From assembly GCF_025999835.1 (NCBI RefSeq), contig NZ_AP025628.1, forward strand, positions 930,001-994,000: 64,000 nt of DNA. Direction: 5' to 3'. The notes below the pieces were generated by a model, which was not told where the DNA came from, made no database searches, and saw only the letters and a program-made list of their open reading frames with translations. Positions 35,974 to 44,063 of this stretch are shown piece by piece (position 1 is the stretch's first letter; every line of letters starts with the position of its first letter). This stretch comes from Caldinitratiruptor microaerophilus (GTDB taxonomy: Bacteria; Bacillota; Sulfobacillia; Symbiobacteriales; ZC4RG38). The position numbers and the translations under genes were made by a program.

Positions 35974-36723
35974 TCACTGGATCCCGAAGACGACCCGCAC
36001 CCGCACCTCGAGCCGGCTGGTGCCGGGCAGCACGGGCATGGAGGCGCCGGCGCCCGCAGGGACGGCCGCCTCGGCGCGGACGAGCACCGGCGGCGGCGTG
36101 GCGCCCTCGTCGAGCACGACCACCTCGAGCGGTGCTCCCACCTGCACCCCGAGGCGACCGGCGACCTGCCCGGCCTTCGCGCGGGCGTTGTCGACGGCGC
36201 GCTGCAGGGCGTCGCCCAGCGCACGCTCCTGCTCCCAGACGAGGAACTCGACCCCGTCCACCGTGTTGGCGCCGGCGGCCACGGCCGCGTCGATGAGGGA
36301 CCCGACCTGATCGAGGTTCCGGGTGGTGGCCGTCACGCTCGTGAGCGCGCGGTAGCCCCGGAGCTCCTGCCGCTCTTTCTCGCGGTTCCAGTCGTACTCG
36401 GGATGGAGGGCCAGCGTCGCGGTGCGGAGGGAGTCCTGGTCGATCCCCTTGCCCCGCAGGGCGGCCACCACGGCGTTCATCGCCCGGGCCGCCTCCGCGT
36501 AGGCGGCCGCCGCCGTGGCAGCCTGGCGCTGGACGCCCACGGTGATTCGGGCCGCGTCGGGCCGGGCCTCGACCACCGCCTCGCCCGTGACCTCGATCCC
36601 GCGCCTCTCGGAACCCGGGTCGGCGGCACGGGCCGGCGAGCCGGGCAGGACCGCCGGCGCGGCGAGGGCGGCCGCGCCGGCGGCCGCCAGGGCGAGGGCA
36701 AGAGATCCGAGCCAGCGCTTCAT
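35974..36723 (-). CDS. exported SIMPL (DUF541) domain protein
   Basis: A 249-residue protein with a signal peptide (MKRWLGSLALALAAAGAAAL, then an Ala-Pro-rich stretch to about ARAAD) and one SIMPL domain. IEVTGEAVVEARPDAARITVG (in parts) opens the domain, and YRALTSVTATTRNLDQVGSLID and a C-terminal LEVRVRVVFGIQ strand follow. Family members are envelope proteins such as BP26; some assemble as rings, but the biochemical role is not settled. ATG 36723 follows AAGGGGGA. Confidence 0.85.
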   Translation of the reverse strand: MKRWLGSLALALAAAGAAALAAPAVLPGSPARAADPGSERRGIEVTGEAVVEARPDAARITVGVQRQAATAAAAYAEAARAMNAVVAALRGKGIDQDSLRTATLALHPEYDWNREKERQELRGYRALTSVTATTRNLDQVGSLIDAAVAAGANTVDGVEFLVWEQERALGDALQRAVDNARAKAGQVAGRLGVQVGAPLEVVVLDEGATPPPVLVRAEAAVPAGAGASMPVLPGTSRLEVRVRVVFGIQ

Positions 36724-36803
36724 GGCGAATCCCCCTTGTCTCATCGGAATGGTTCGCCCCTTGGACGGGGGAACCCGGGGGTCGGTTGCACGAAGAATGC
36801 GTC

Positions 36804-36828
36804 GGCCTGCCGGTGGCACCGGCAGGCC
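36804..36828. terminator. hairpin upstream of a tiny membrane-peptide gene
   Basis: GGCCTGCCGGT (36804-36814), loop GGC, ACCGGCAGGCC (36818-36828), an 11-bp perfect stem followed by CGTTTCCG. Weak as a terminator because the T run is short. Confidence 0.35.
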
Positions 36829-36861
36829 CGTTTCCGTAAACTGTGGCGGAGGGTGATGAAG

Positions 36862-36945
36862 ATGTTCGAGACCTCCCAGCAGATCAGCCCCACCCTGCTC
36901 ATCGTGCTGGTGCTGGTCCTGCTTCTCCTGATGCCCACCCGGTGA
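36862..36945 (+). CDS. 27-residue single-helix membrane peptide
   Basis: A very short gene: MFETSQQISPT, then a hydrophobic helix (LLIVLVLVLLLLM), then PTR. ATG 36862 is eight bases after GGAGGG (36848-36853). The 3' end overlaps the opposite-strand nucleotidase gene by 47 bases. Spore-forming Firmicutes make many such peptides, but no family is assigned. Confidence 0.4.
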   Translation: MFETSQQISPTLLIVLVLVLLLLMPTR

Positions 36946-37615
36946 CTGCGTCCTCCTCTGGCTGCGGGGCGGGCCCCGGTTCCCCGTCCTCCCGGCGGGC
37001 CGGGGCCCACGCGCCAGGGTAGGGCGGGACAGGGCGCCCTGCCTCCAGGTCGATCAGGATCCGGTGCACCAGGGCCTCGAACTCGGCCCAGTCCCGGACA
37101 CGGTAGGCGTCGTGGAAGTTCCGGTTGTAGGGGTAGTCCATCAGCACCCGGATGCCGTGGAAGTGGCGGAGGTTGCGGGGCGCGTCGTCGAAGAGGACGT
37201 CGCCCCGGACGAGGTCCTTCCGGTACGTGATGATCACGTTCTCCTTCCGGACGAAGGGGAGGTGCCGGCGGACCCAGGCCACCTTGTCCGCCATCGCCTG
37301 GCGGGGGCTCGCGGTCAGGACCACCAGCTCGGCGCGCTCTTGCAGGCGCTCCAGCACCGGCACGGCGCCGGGGATCGGCTCCAGGTCGGCGAAGAACCCG
37401 GGCCGGCTCAGGTAGTGGTAGATCCGCTTTCCGCACTCGGGGCGGACGAAGCGGTGCCACTCCCACTCGACGATCTCGTCCAGGGTGAGGTCGTCGTCCC
37501 ACTCCCGGTTGTAGGCCGCCAGCCACTTCGCCGCCAGGTTGGCGCAGATCCCGTCGAGGTCGAAGAGGAGCACCGGCTTGCCCTTTGGCCCGAGAACCTC
37601 TTCGCCCACGCTCAC
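36899..37615 (-). CDS. 5'(3')-deoxyribonucleotidase-like HAD phosphatase
   Basis: A 238-residue HAD-superfamily protein resembling the NT5C deoxyribonucleotidase group, which dephosphorylates deoxynucleoside monophosphates. The nucleophile motif is LLFDLDGICANL (Asp19, Asp21), the second motif VVLTASPRQAMADK, and the acidic motif DVLFDDAPRNLRHF. The last 30 residues are a low-complexity Pro/Glu/Ala tail. GTG 37615 overlaps the thioesterase stop (GTGA), so the two are cotranscribed. Confidence 0.8.
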   Translation of the reverse strand: MSVGEEVLGPKGKPVLLFDLDGICANLAAKWLAAYNREWDDDLTLDEIVEWEWHRFVRPECGKRIYHYLSRPGFFADLEPIPGAVPVLERLQERAELVVLTASPRQAMADKVAWVRRHLPFVRKENVIITYRKDLVRGDVLFDDAPRNLRHFHGIRVLMDYPYNRNFHDAYRVRDWAEFEALVHRILIDLEAGRPVPPYPGAWAPARREDGEPGPAPQPEEDAVTGWASGEAGPAPAR

Positions 37616-38094
37616 GCCTCTCCCTTCGCCGCGCGCCGCTCCTGCGCCCGCCGCTCCGCCGCCTCGTACCGCCTGCGCTCGTCGTCCGTCTCGGGGACGA
37701 CCGGGGGCACCGGCGCGGGCCGCCCGTCCGGGCCGAGGGCCACGAAGGTCAGGCTGGCGCTGCAGGTGTGGGAGCGGCTGCCGGTGGCGAGGTCCTCGCT
37801 GAACACGTCGACGTCCACGGCGACCGAGGTGCGCCCCGCCCAGGTGGGCCGGGCGTGGAGGATGAGCGCCTGCCCCACCCGGACCGGCCGGAGGAAGTCC
37901 ACCCGCTCGATGGAGGCGGTGACGCAGACCCGCTCGGCGTGGCGGATGGCCGCCATCGAGCCCGCGATGTCGATGAGGTACAACACCCGGCCCCCGAGCA
38001 TGTTGCCGAGGGGGTTCGTATCGTTGGGGAGGACGAGCTCCGTCGTGTGCACCTCGGAAAGGCGGGGTGGCTTGGGGCTCAGGGGTTCCGGCAT
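37612..38094 (-). CDS. acyl-CoA thioesterase (hotdog fold)
   Basis: A 160-residue hotdog thioesterase of the YkhA/YciA type. It has the family start VLPNDTNPLGNMLGGRVLYL (the Asn-Gly-Asn/Asp catalytic area), SMAAIRHAERVCVTASIERVDFL in parts, and a HTCSASLTFVAL strand. It hydrolyses acyl-CoAs, perhaps controlling CoA release. ATG 38094 is preferred because AAGGTG is spaced for it; GTG 38103 sits on the ribosome site. Confidence 0.88.
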   Translation of the reverse strand: MPEPLSPKPPRLSEVHTTELVLPNDTNPLGNMLGGRVLYLIDIAGSMAAIRHAERVCVTASIERVDFLRPVRVGQALILHARPTWAGRTSVAVDVDVFSEDLATGSRSHTCSASLTFVALGPDGRPAPVPPVVPETDDERRRYEAAERRAQERRAAKGEA

Positions 38095-38124
38095 CGCATC
38101 CACCTTCTGACGGTCTTGCCCTAC

Positions 38125-38153
38125 AAGTTAGCGGATTCGCCGGTCGCTGCCAA
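38125..38153 (-). promoter_or_regulatory. possible promoter of the thioesterase gene
   Basis: On the minus strand TTGGCA (38153-38148) and TAACTT (38130-38125) with 17-base spacing, about 30 bases before the start. Confidence 0.45.
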
Positions 38154-38756
38154 GGCCTCGCTGGGCGCGCTGTGTGCGGGTACAGGGTGCATGCCGGACT
38201 GGCTCAGGGAATCACGGGCCACGGGGGTCTCTGGCAGCGTGGGCAAGGTCGCGGCTTCCGCTTGCTGCGTGGCCGAGCCTCTGGAGGAAGGCCGAAGAGA
38301 ATACCTGCACCTGGTACTTCTGGGCTCACTTCCCTCCAAGCGACAAGAAATGCGCTCCAACGCGCTCCGTTGACTCACACAGATTGTCTCACCACCCTTG
38401 GCCGCTGCCTCCACGGCGCGCCGGCGCCGGCTCAAAGTCTACAGAAAGTGACATTATGGTTGCGCTGGCCCCAGGTCGACCGGGGATTCGGCCGTCCAGA
38501 CGGGGCGATGCGCCAAGATTTGCGAGTCAAGGCCGGCGCCTGACCCCCACGGACTGTCGCACATTCCACGGAGCGGAACAGCGGCATGGGATGCGGGACC
38601 GCCAGCCTGTGGCGTGGGCCCCGAAGCACCGCGCGGGGAGCTCCGGGGGTCGCAATCCACGGCCGCGGGAGGTTGGCCGGGTGGCACCCCGTGGCAGGTG
38701 GACCCGAACGCCGGGCCGGTTGGGCTCGGCCGGCAACCTCACTTGGCGGAATGAGG
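38154..38756. other. 600-base intergenic stretch, no gene seen
   Basis: Frames on both strands are short, overlapping and Arg/Pro/Ser-rich, without a ribosome site. Base composition is mixed, with small less-GC-rich patches near 38320-38460. It could hold a decayed gene, but nothing recognisable remains. Confidence 0.4.
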
Positions 38757-38785
38757 TTGACAGACGACGCTGCCGCCGGTAGAAT
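38757..38785 (+). promoter_or_regulatory. consensus sigma-A promoter of the c-di-AMP riboswitch operon
   Basis: TTGACA at 38757-38762, 17-base spacer, TAGAAT at 38780-38785. It is the best vegetative promoter in the window. Transcription should start near 38792, giving a leader of about 330 bases that carries the riboswitch. Confidence 0.85.
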
Positions 38786-38835
38786 GAACCCGGAACGCAA
38801 AACCGAACCGCCCGCGCTCGTGCGGGTGGCCGCCT

Positions 38836-38986
38836 GGATCGCCGAATCCCCCGCCGGCAGGCGGGGGAGCGGGGGACCCACCGTTCGGGGCGAATTCGGC
38901 TCCCTCCCGTCCGGGAGGCGGCCGATAGGGCAACCTCCACTGCCCGAGCCCGTCAGCTAACCTCGTAGGCGTTGCGGAGGAGGCAG
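38836..38986 (+). promoter_or_regulatory. c-di-AMP riboswitch (ydaO/yuaA class)
   Basis: The leader contains the conserved elements of the ydaO/yuaA aptamer in order: GATCGCCGAA with a hairpin, GAGCGGGGGACCCA, TTCGGGGCGAAT, a variable hairpin, GATAGGGCAACCTCC, and the diagnostic CCCGTCAGCTAACCTCGTAGG ending with GGCGTTGCGGAGG (the diagnostic string is about 38949-38969). Known members bind cyclic di-AMP and usually turn expression off when it is high, controlling potassium, osmolyte and wall genes. It lies between a consensus promoter and a three-gene operon. Assignment is from consensus match; no covariance search was run. Confidence 0.92.
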
Positions 38987-39004
38987 GGGTCACGGAGGCG
39001 CACG

Positions 39005-39030
39005 GCTCCAGGGCCGCCTGGCCCTGGAGC
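39005..39030 (+). terminator. hairpin in the riboswitch expression platform
   Basis: GCTCCAGGGCC (39005-39015), loop GCCT, GGCCCTGGAGC (39020-39030), an 11-bp perfect stem about 20 bases after the aptamer. No T tract follows, so control might act through pausing, Rho or translation rather than a classic terminator. Confidence 0.5.
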
Positions 39031-39119
39031 GATTCGCGTTCCGGGCCGAGCCGCCGCCTCCCCTCCCGGTCGAGCGGCCGCCGACCCGCGCAGCGCGGGC
39101 ACGGAGGGAGGGCACGTCC

Positions 39120-40289
39120 ATGTTTCGAACCCGACCCGCCGCAGCCGGCCGCCGCGCGGGACCGCGCGGATCGGGGCGCTCGCTCCCGCCGGTGGCGGTG
39201 CTCGGCGCGGGGCACGGGGGATTGCCGCTGGCCGCCTACCTGGCGCTGCAGGGCGCTCCGGTGCGCATCTGGAACCGTTCGCCCGGCCCGGTCGCCGCAG
39301 TCGAGGTCCAGGGCGGCATCCAGCTGGGCCTTCCGGACGGCACCGAGCTCCTGGCCGAGCCCGAGCGGGCCACGTGCGACATCGGCGCGGCGGTCGCCGG
39401 CGCCCGGGTCCTGCTGGTGGCCCTCCCGGCGACCGCCCACGCCGGCGTGGCAAGCCTCCTGGCGCCGCACCTGCGCCCGGGGCAGGCCGTCCTGCTCCTC
39501 CCCGGGCGGACGGGCGGGGCGCTCGAGTTCCGGCGCACCCTGCGCGAGCATGGCGCCCCACCGGGGGTCGTCGTGGGGGAGGCGCAGACGTTCCCGTTCG
39601 CCAGCCGCGTGGTGGCGCCGGGGGTCGCCGCGATCCACGGGATCAAGCGGGAGGTGCCGGTCGCCGCCCTGCCGGCCGGAGACACCCCGCTGCTCCTCGC
39701 CGCCGTGAGCCCGCTCCTGTCGATGGTGACGGCGGCCCCGTCGGTGTTGCACACCTCGCTCGAGAACGTCGGCGCGATGCTGCACCCCGTCATCACGCTG
39801 CTGAACGCCGGCCGCATCGAGAACGACGCCCGCGGCTTCGAGTTCTACGGGGACGGGGTGACCCCCGGCGTCGCCGCGGTCCTGGCGGCCGTGGACGCCG
39901 AGCGGCGGGCCGTAGCGGCGGCGTACGGGGTGCAGGCGCGCGCCCTGTCCGAGTGGATCGAGGCCGCCTATGGGCACCGCGCCCCCGACCTGCACACGGC
40001 GGTCGCCCGCAACCCGGCCTACCGGGGCATCCGGGCTCCGACGGTCCTGAGCCACCGCTACCTGGAGGAGGACGTCCCCACGGGGCTCGTCCCCCTGGCC
40101 GAGCTGGGCATGGCGGCGGAGGTGCCCTGCCCGACGATGGTGGCCCTCATCCGGCTGGCTTCCGCCCTGCACGGGGTGGAGTACTTCCGGACCGGGCGGA
40201 CCCTCGAGCGGCTCGGCCTGGGCGGCCTGACGCCCGACGGCATCCGGCGGTTCGTGCTCGAAGGGGAGGTGGAAGCATGCCCGGCCTGA
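39120..40289 (+). CDS. opine (octopine/nopaline-type) dehydrogenase family protein
   Basis: A 389-residue NAD(P)-dependent dehydrogenase of the family that reductively condenses an amino acid amine with a 2-oxo acid. The Rossmann loop GAGHGG is at residues 29-34. The C-terminal NAD/NADP octopine/nopaline DH domain has ENVGAMLHPVITLLNAGRIE, including the His-Pro of the catalytic site. First gene behind the c-di-AMP riboswitch, with GGAGGGAGGG (39102-39111) before ATG 39120. It overlaps the next gene by 13 bases. Its partner genes suggest it makes or uses a non-protein amino acid; the substrates are unknown. Confidence 0.85.
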   Translation: MFRTRPAAAGRRAGPRGSGRSLPPVAVLGAGHGGLPLAAYLALQGAPVRIWNRSPGPVAAVEVQGGIQLGLPDGTELLAEPERATCDIGAAVAGARVLLVALPATAHAGVASLLAPHLRPGQAVLLLPGRTGGALEFRRTLREHGAPPGVVVGEAQTFPFASRVVAPGVAAIHGIKREVPVAALPAGDTPLLLAAVSPLLSMVTAAPSVLHTSLENVGAMLHPVITLLNAGRIENDARGFEFYGDGVTPGVAAVLAAVDAERRAVAAAYGVQARALSEWIEAAYGHRAPDLHTAVARNPAYRGIRAPTVLSHRYLEEDVPTGLVPLAELGMAAEVPCPTMVALIRLASALHGVEYFRTGRTLERLGLGGLTPDGIRRFVLEGEVEACPA

Positions 40290-41959
40290 TCCTGGGCGCG
40301 GCGGTCGGCGAGTGCGTGCACGTGGCGGGGGTGGCGAACTTCCTCCGCCTGGCGGAGGAGGTCGGGTACCGCACGATCCTGCTGGGGCCGGCGGTGCCGG
40401 TGCCGAGGCTCATGCAGGCGGTCCGGGAGCACGATCCGGACATCGTGGCGGTGGGCTACCGCCTCACGCCGGAGGCCTGGGAAGGGGTCCTCAAGAGCCT
40501 CGTCCGGGCGGTGGACGGGGCCGGGGAAAGGCGCCGGCGCTGGGTGTTCGGCGGCACGGAGCCCACCGCGAGGGTGGCGGCGGCGTCAGGGCTCTTCGAG
40601 GCCGTCTTCGACAGCCGCTCCACCCCGGCCGACGTGCTGGCCTTCCTGCGCGGCGCCGGGGCACGGGAGAGCGGGCGCATGCCGCCCCAGACGCTGGTCG
40701 AGCGCATCCTGTGGAAGCACCCCTACCCGCTGATCCGCCACCACTTCGGCCAGCCCACGGTGGCCGCGACCGAGGCCGGGATCGCGGCGATCGCCGACGC
40801 CGGCGTCCTGGACGTGCTCTCCCTGGGCCCCGACCAGAACGCGCAGGAGCACTTCTTCCGGCCGGAGGAGATGGACCCGGCCCAGGACGGGGCGGGCGGG
40901 GTGCCGGTGCGCACGGCGGACGACCTCCGCCGGCTCTACGCCGCCTCCCGCCGCGGGAACTACCCTCTCATGCGCTGCTACAGCGGGACGCGCGATACGC
41001 TGCGGTGGGCGCCGATGCTTGCGGAGACCATCCGCAACGCCTGGCTCGCCACCCCGCTCTTCTGGTACGGCGTCCTGGACGGCCGCAGCCGCCGGCCGCT
41101 GCGCGAGTCGATCCCCGAGGCGCAGCGGCTCATGCGCTGGCACGCCGAGCGGGGTATCCCGGTGGAGATGAACGAGTCCCACCACTGGAGCCTCAGGGAC
41201 GCGCCCGACGTGGTCGCGGTGGCGGCCGCCTACCTGGCCGCGCGCAACGCCCGTGCGGCCGGCGTGCGGGACTACGTCCAGCAGCTCATGTTCAACACGC
41301 CGCCCGGCACCTCGCCGGCGATGGACCTGGCCAAGATGCTGGCGAAGCTCGACCTGGTGGAGTCCCTCGCCGGCCCGGACTTCCGGGTGTGGCGGGAGAC
41401 GCGGGGCGGCCTGACCTCGTTCCCCGCCGACCCCGACGTCGCCCGGGGGCACCTGGCGGCCACGACGTTCCTGCAGATGCAGCTGCGGCCCCACATCCTC
41501 CACGTGGTGGCGGCCTCCGAGGCGCACCACGCGGCCACGGCGGACGACGTGATCGAGAACTGCCGCATCGCCGACGGCGCCATCCGGCAGGCGCTGCTGG
41601 GCCTGCCGGACATGACCCTCGACCCCCGGGTGGCGGCGCGGAGGCGCCGGCTGGTCGAGGAGGCCCGGCTCCTCCTGGCGGCGATCGCCCACCTGGCCCC
41701 GCCGGGCACGCCCGATCCGCTCACCGACCCGGAGACGCTCGCCCGGGCGGTGGAGGCCGGGCTCCTGGACGCGCCCCACCTGCGCGGCAACCCGGCGGCC
41801 CGCGGGCAGATCGTGACCCGGATGGAGGACGGGGCCTGCGTGGCCGCCGACCCGGCCACCGGCCGGCCGATCGCCGAAGCCGACCGGATCCGGTCGCTCC
41901 TCGGCTTCGTCCCCGATCCGGACGAGCCCGGCGTGCTTCTCACGCCGGCGGGGAGGTGA
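40277..41959 (+). CDS. fused cobalamin-binding and glutamate-mutase-E-like barrel protein
   Basis: A 560-residue protein. Residues 1-110 form a B12-binding Rossmann domain: the usual Asp-x-His-x-x-Gly is present as Cys13-Val-His15-Val-Ala-Gly18, followed by VAVGYRLTPE and a VFGGTEP glycine pair, so the cobalt-ligating histidine is retained. Residues about 150-440 resemble the barrel subunit of glutamate mutase, with YPLMRCYSGTRDTLRW, IPVEMNESHHWSLRD and VVAASEAHHAATADD. A C-terminal helical extension follows. A carbon-skeleton or amino-acid mutase is inferred; exact chemistry is unknown. It lies between opine-dehydrogenase-like and asparagine-synthetase genes. Confidence 0.75.
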   Translation: MPGLILGAAVGECVHVAGVANFLRLAEEVGYRTILLGPAVPVPRLMQAVREHDPDIVAVGYRLTPEAWEGVLKSLVRAVDGAGERRRRWVFGGTEPTARVAAASGLFEAVFDSRSTPADVLAFLRGAGARESGRMPPQTLVERILWKHPYPLIRHHFGQPTVAATEAGIAAIADAGVLDVLSLGPDQNAQEHFFRPEEMDPAQDGAGGVPVRTADDLRRLYAASRRGNYPLMRCYSGTRDTLRWAPMLAETIRNAWLATPLFWYGVLDGRSRRPLRESIPEAQRLMRWHAERGIPVEMNESHHWSLRDAPDVVAVAAAYLAARNARAAGVRDYVQQLMFNTPPGTSPAMDLAKMLAKLDLVESLAGPDFRVWRETRGGLTSFPADPDVARGHLAATTFLQMQLRPHILHVVAASEAHHAATADDVIENCRIADGAIRQALLGLPDMTLDPRVAARRRRLVEEARLLLAAIAHLAPPGTPDPLTDPETLARAVEAGLLDAPHLRGNPAARGQIVTRMEDGACVAADPATGRPIAEADRIRSLLGFVPDPDEPGVLLTPAGR

Positions 41960-41965
41960 GGCGGA

Positions 41966-43504
41966 GTGTGCGGGGTCGCCGGGTACCTGGTCCCCCGGGG
42001 GCGGCCGGAGCCGGACGTCGGGGCGGTGCTCGACGCCATGCCCTGGCGCGGCCCCGACGGCCGGGGCGTGCTGCATGACCAGGGCGGAGGCTACGCGCTG
42101 GGCCTGGGGCACCTGCGCCTCGCCATCATCGACCCGGCCGGAGGGCGGCAGCCCATCTGGAACGAGGACCGGAGCCTGGCCATCGTCCTGAACGGGGAGA
42201 TCTACAACTACCGGGAACTGCGGGAGCGGCTGGGACACCACCGCTTCCGCACCCGGTCGGACGCCGAGGCCGTCCTGCACCTGTACGAGGACGAGGGCCC
42301 GGCCATGTTCCGGCGCCTGATCGGCATGTACGCCCTGGCCATCTGGGACCGGCAGGGGCGGCTCCTCCTGGCCCGGGACCCGCTGGGGATCAAGCCCCTC
42401 TACTGGGCCCGGGACGGGGCGGGCGGCGTGTTCTTCGCCTCGGAGATCAAGGCGCTCCTGCGCATGCACCCGGACGTGCACGCGTTCCCGCCCGGGGCCT
42501 GGTACCGCACCGGCGACGGCCTGCGCCGGTTCTGGACGGTGCCGGCGGGCGGCGGCCTGCGGGACCCCGAGGAGGCGGTGGCGTCCGTGCGCCGCGAGCT
42601 GGTGGCGGCGGTCGACCGCTGCCTCGTGGCCGACGTCCCGGTCGGGGTCTTCCTGTCCGGCGGGCTCGACTCCAGCCTGGTGGCTGCCATCGCCCGGCGC
42701 CTCCACGGGCCGGGGCTCAAGAGCTTCGCCGTGGGGATGGCGGGCTCGCCCGACCTGGCGATGGCCCGGCGGGTGGCGGCCTTCCTCGGCACCGACCACC
42801 ACGAGCACGCCTACACGCCGGCCGAGGTCCGGCGCGTGCTGGGGCCGGTCATCTTCCACCTCGAGTCGTTCGACCCGCCGCTCGTGCGCAGCGCCGTCGC
42901 CACGTACTTCGCGGCCCGCCTGGCCTCCCGCCACGTGAAGGTCGTCCTGACCGGCGAGGGTGCCGACGAGCTCTTCGCGGGGTACCATTACCTCAAGGAG
43001 TTTGCCGGCGACCCCGCGGCGCTCGGCGCCGAACTCCGCCGCATCGTCCGGCGCCTGCACCGGACGAACCTGCAGCGGGGCGACCGGCTGACCATGGCCC
43101 ACGGCGTGGAGGCCCGGGTTCCCTTCCTCGAGGTGCCCGTGGTGGAGGCGGCCCTCCGGATCGACCCGGCCCTGCTCCTCGGCCCGGAGCGCACCGCGGA
43201 GAAATGGCTCCTGCGCCGCGTGGCTGAGCCCTACCTCCCGGAAGAGGTGGTAGGGCGGCGCAAGGAGAAGTTCTCGCTCGGCACCGGGACCGGCCAGTAC
43301 CTCGAGGCGCTGGCAGCGGCGATCCCCGACGCCGAGTTCGAGGCCGGACGCCGTCTTCCGTGGGGCGTGCGGCTGTCGGGCAAGGAAGAGTTCCTCTACT
43401 GGCGCCACTTCGCCCCGTCGCTCGGCCAGGAGCACCTGGTCCGCCGCATGGGGCGGAGCCGGACGCTTGGGGACTACGACAAGAACGCCGCCGCCTGGCG
43501 TTGA
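41966..43504 (+). CDS. asnB: glutamine-hydrolysing asparagine synthetase-like amidotransferase
   Basis: A 512-residue class II amidotransferase. The nucleophile is Cys2 (GTG start then CGVAGYL), glutaminase residues are in RLAIIDP and LNGEIYNY, and the synthetase half carries the PP-loop SGGLDSS and GEGADELFAGYHYL. It is shorter than many AsnB proteins. It would adenylate a carboxylate and convert it to an amide. Being third in a riboswitch-controlled operon with two unusual amino-acid enzymes, its real acceptor may not be aspartate; AsnB paralogues are known to amidate osmolytes and peptides. Confidence 0.88.
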   Translation: MCGVAGYLVPRGRPEPDVGAVLDAMPWRGPDGRGVLHDQGGGYALGLGHLRLAIIDPAGGRQPIWNEDRSLAIVLNGEIYNYRELRERLGHHRFRTRSDAEAVLHLYEDEGPAMFRRLIGMYALAIWDRQGRLLLARDPLGIKPLYWARDGAGGVFFASEIKALLRMHPDVHAFPPGAWYRTGDGLRRFWTVPAGGGLRDPEEAVASVRRELVAAVDRCLVADVPVGVFLSGGLDSSLVAAIARRLHGPGLKSFAVGMAGSPDLAMARRVAAFLGTDHHEHAYTPAEVRRVLGPVIFHLESFDPPLVRSAVATYFAARLASRHVKVVLTGEGADELFAGYHYLKEFAGDPAALGAELRRIVRRLHRTNLQRGDRLTMAHGVEARVPFLEVPVVEAALRIDPALLLGPERTAEKWLLRRVAEPYLPEEVVGRRKEKFSLGTGTGQYLEALAAAIPDAEFEAGRRLPWGVRLSGKEEFLYWRHFAPSLGQEHLVRRMGRSRTLGDYDKNAAAWR

Positions 43505-43776
43505 GCGCGCCGGGGGAAGGATGGCAGCTCACGTGACGCCAGCGGCTCGCCTCGTGCTCTTGCTGAACCGCCTGGCCCCGCGCCCGCCGCACCCGTTCAA
43601 CCTGGCCGCGGCGGGCCGGAGCACGTATGCGTGCTCGAACGCCCGTAGCCGGGCGGCTCCACACTTCCTCCACACCGCCGCCAAACCGCCACAAGGCGGG
43701 CCGGGTACACTGAGAGTGGGTCGGGCGAGAGCCCCGGTGACCGGTTCCGCCCGGCCGCAAGAAGGAGGTAATGGCC
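43505..43776. other. intergenic stretch before the SHOCT gene
   Basis: No gene seen. TACACT at 43706-43711 is a possible -10 element without a good -35. No clear terminator for the asnB operon was found. Confidence 0.35.
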
Positions 43777-44013
43777 ATGATGTGGCACTGGGGAGCCGGC
43801 TGGGGCACAGGCTGGATGTGGCTGTGGATGATCCTCTGGGGCGTCCTGTGGGTGGCGCTGATCGGCGGGTTCGTTTACGCCCTCGTGCGGGTTCTCGGCA
43901 ACCTCGGGGGGCGCGACCGGACGGCCCTGCGCATCCTCGAGGAACGGTTCGCCCGCGGGGAAATCACCGCCGAGCAGTTCCGGGAGATGCGCCGCCAGCT
44001 CGAGGGGAAGTAG
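43777..44013 (+). CDS. small membrane protein with SHOCT domain
   Basis: A 78-residue protein: Trp/Met-rich N-terminus, one strongly hydrophobic helix (WMILWGVLWVALIGGFVYAL), then a SHOCT domain at about residues 48-78 (LRILEERFARGEITAEQF). SHOCT domains are short C-terminal helical hairpins of uncertain function in many bacterial membrane proteins. ATG 43777 is preferred over 43771 because AAGGAGG at 43762-43768 is then 8 bases away. Confidence 0.85.
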   Translation: MMWHWGAGWGTGWMWLWMILWGVLWVALIGGFVYALVRVLGNLGGRDRTALRILEERFARGEITAEQFREMRRQLEGK

Positions 44014-44063
44014 GCCGGCGCCCGTGTCCGGGTGGCGCCGGCCCTCCGCCGGCCCTCTCGGGG

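Noticed and set aside
38154-38756. several overlapping short frames on both strands
   Set aside because: Arg/Pro/Ser-rich, no ribosome sites, no recognisable domains.
40586-43435. 949-residue minus-strand open frame opposite the B12 protein and asnB
   Set aside because: Composition is an artefact of GC-biased codons on the plus strand; no domain is visible.
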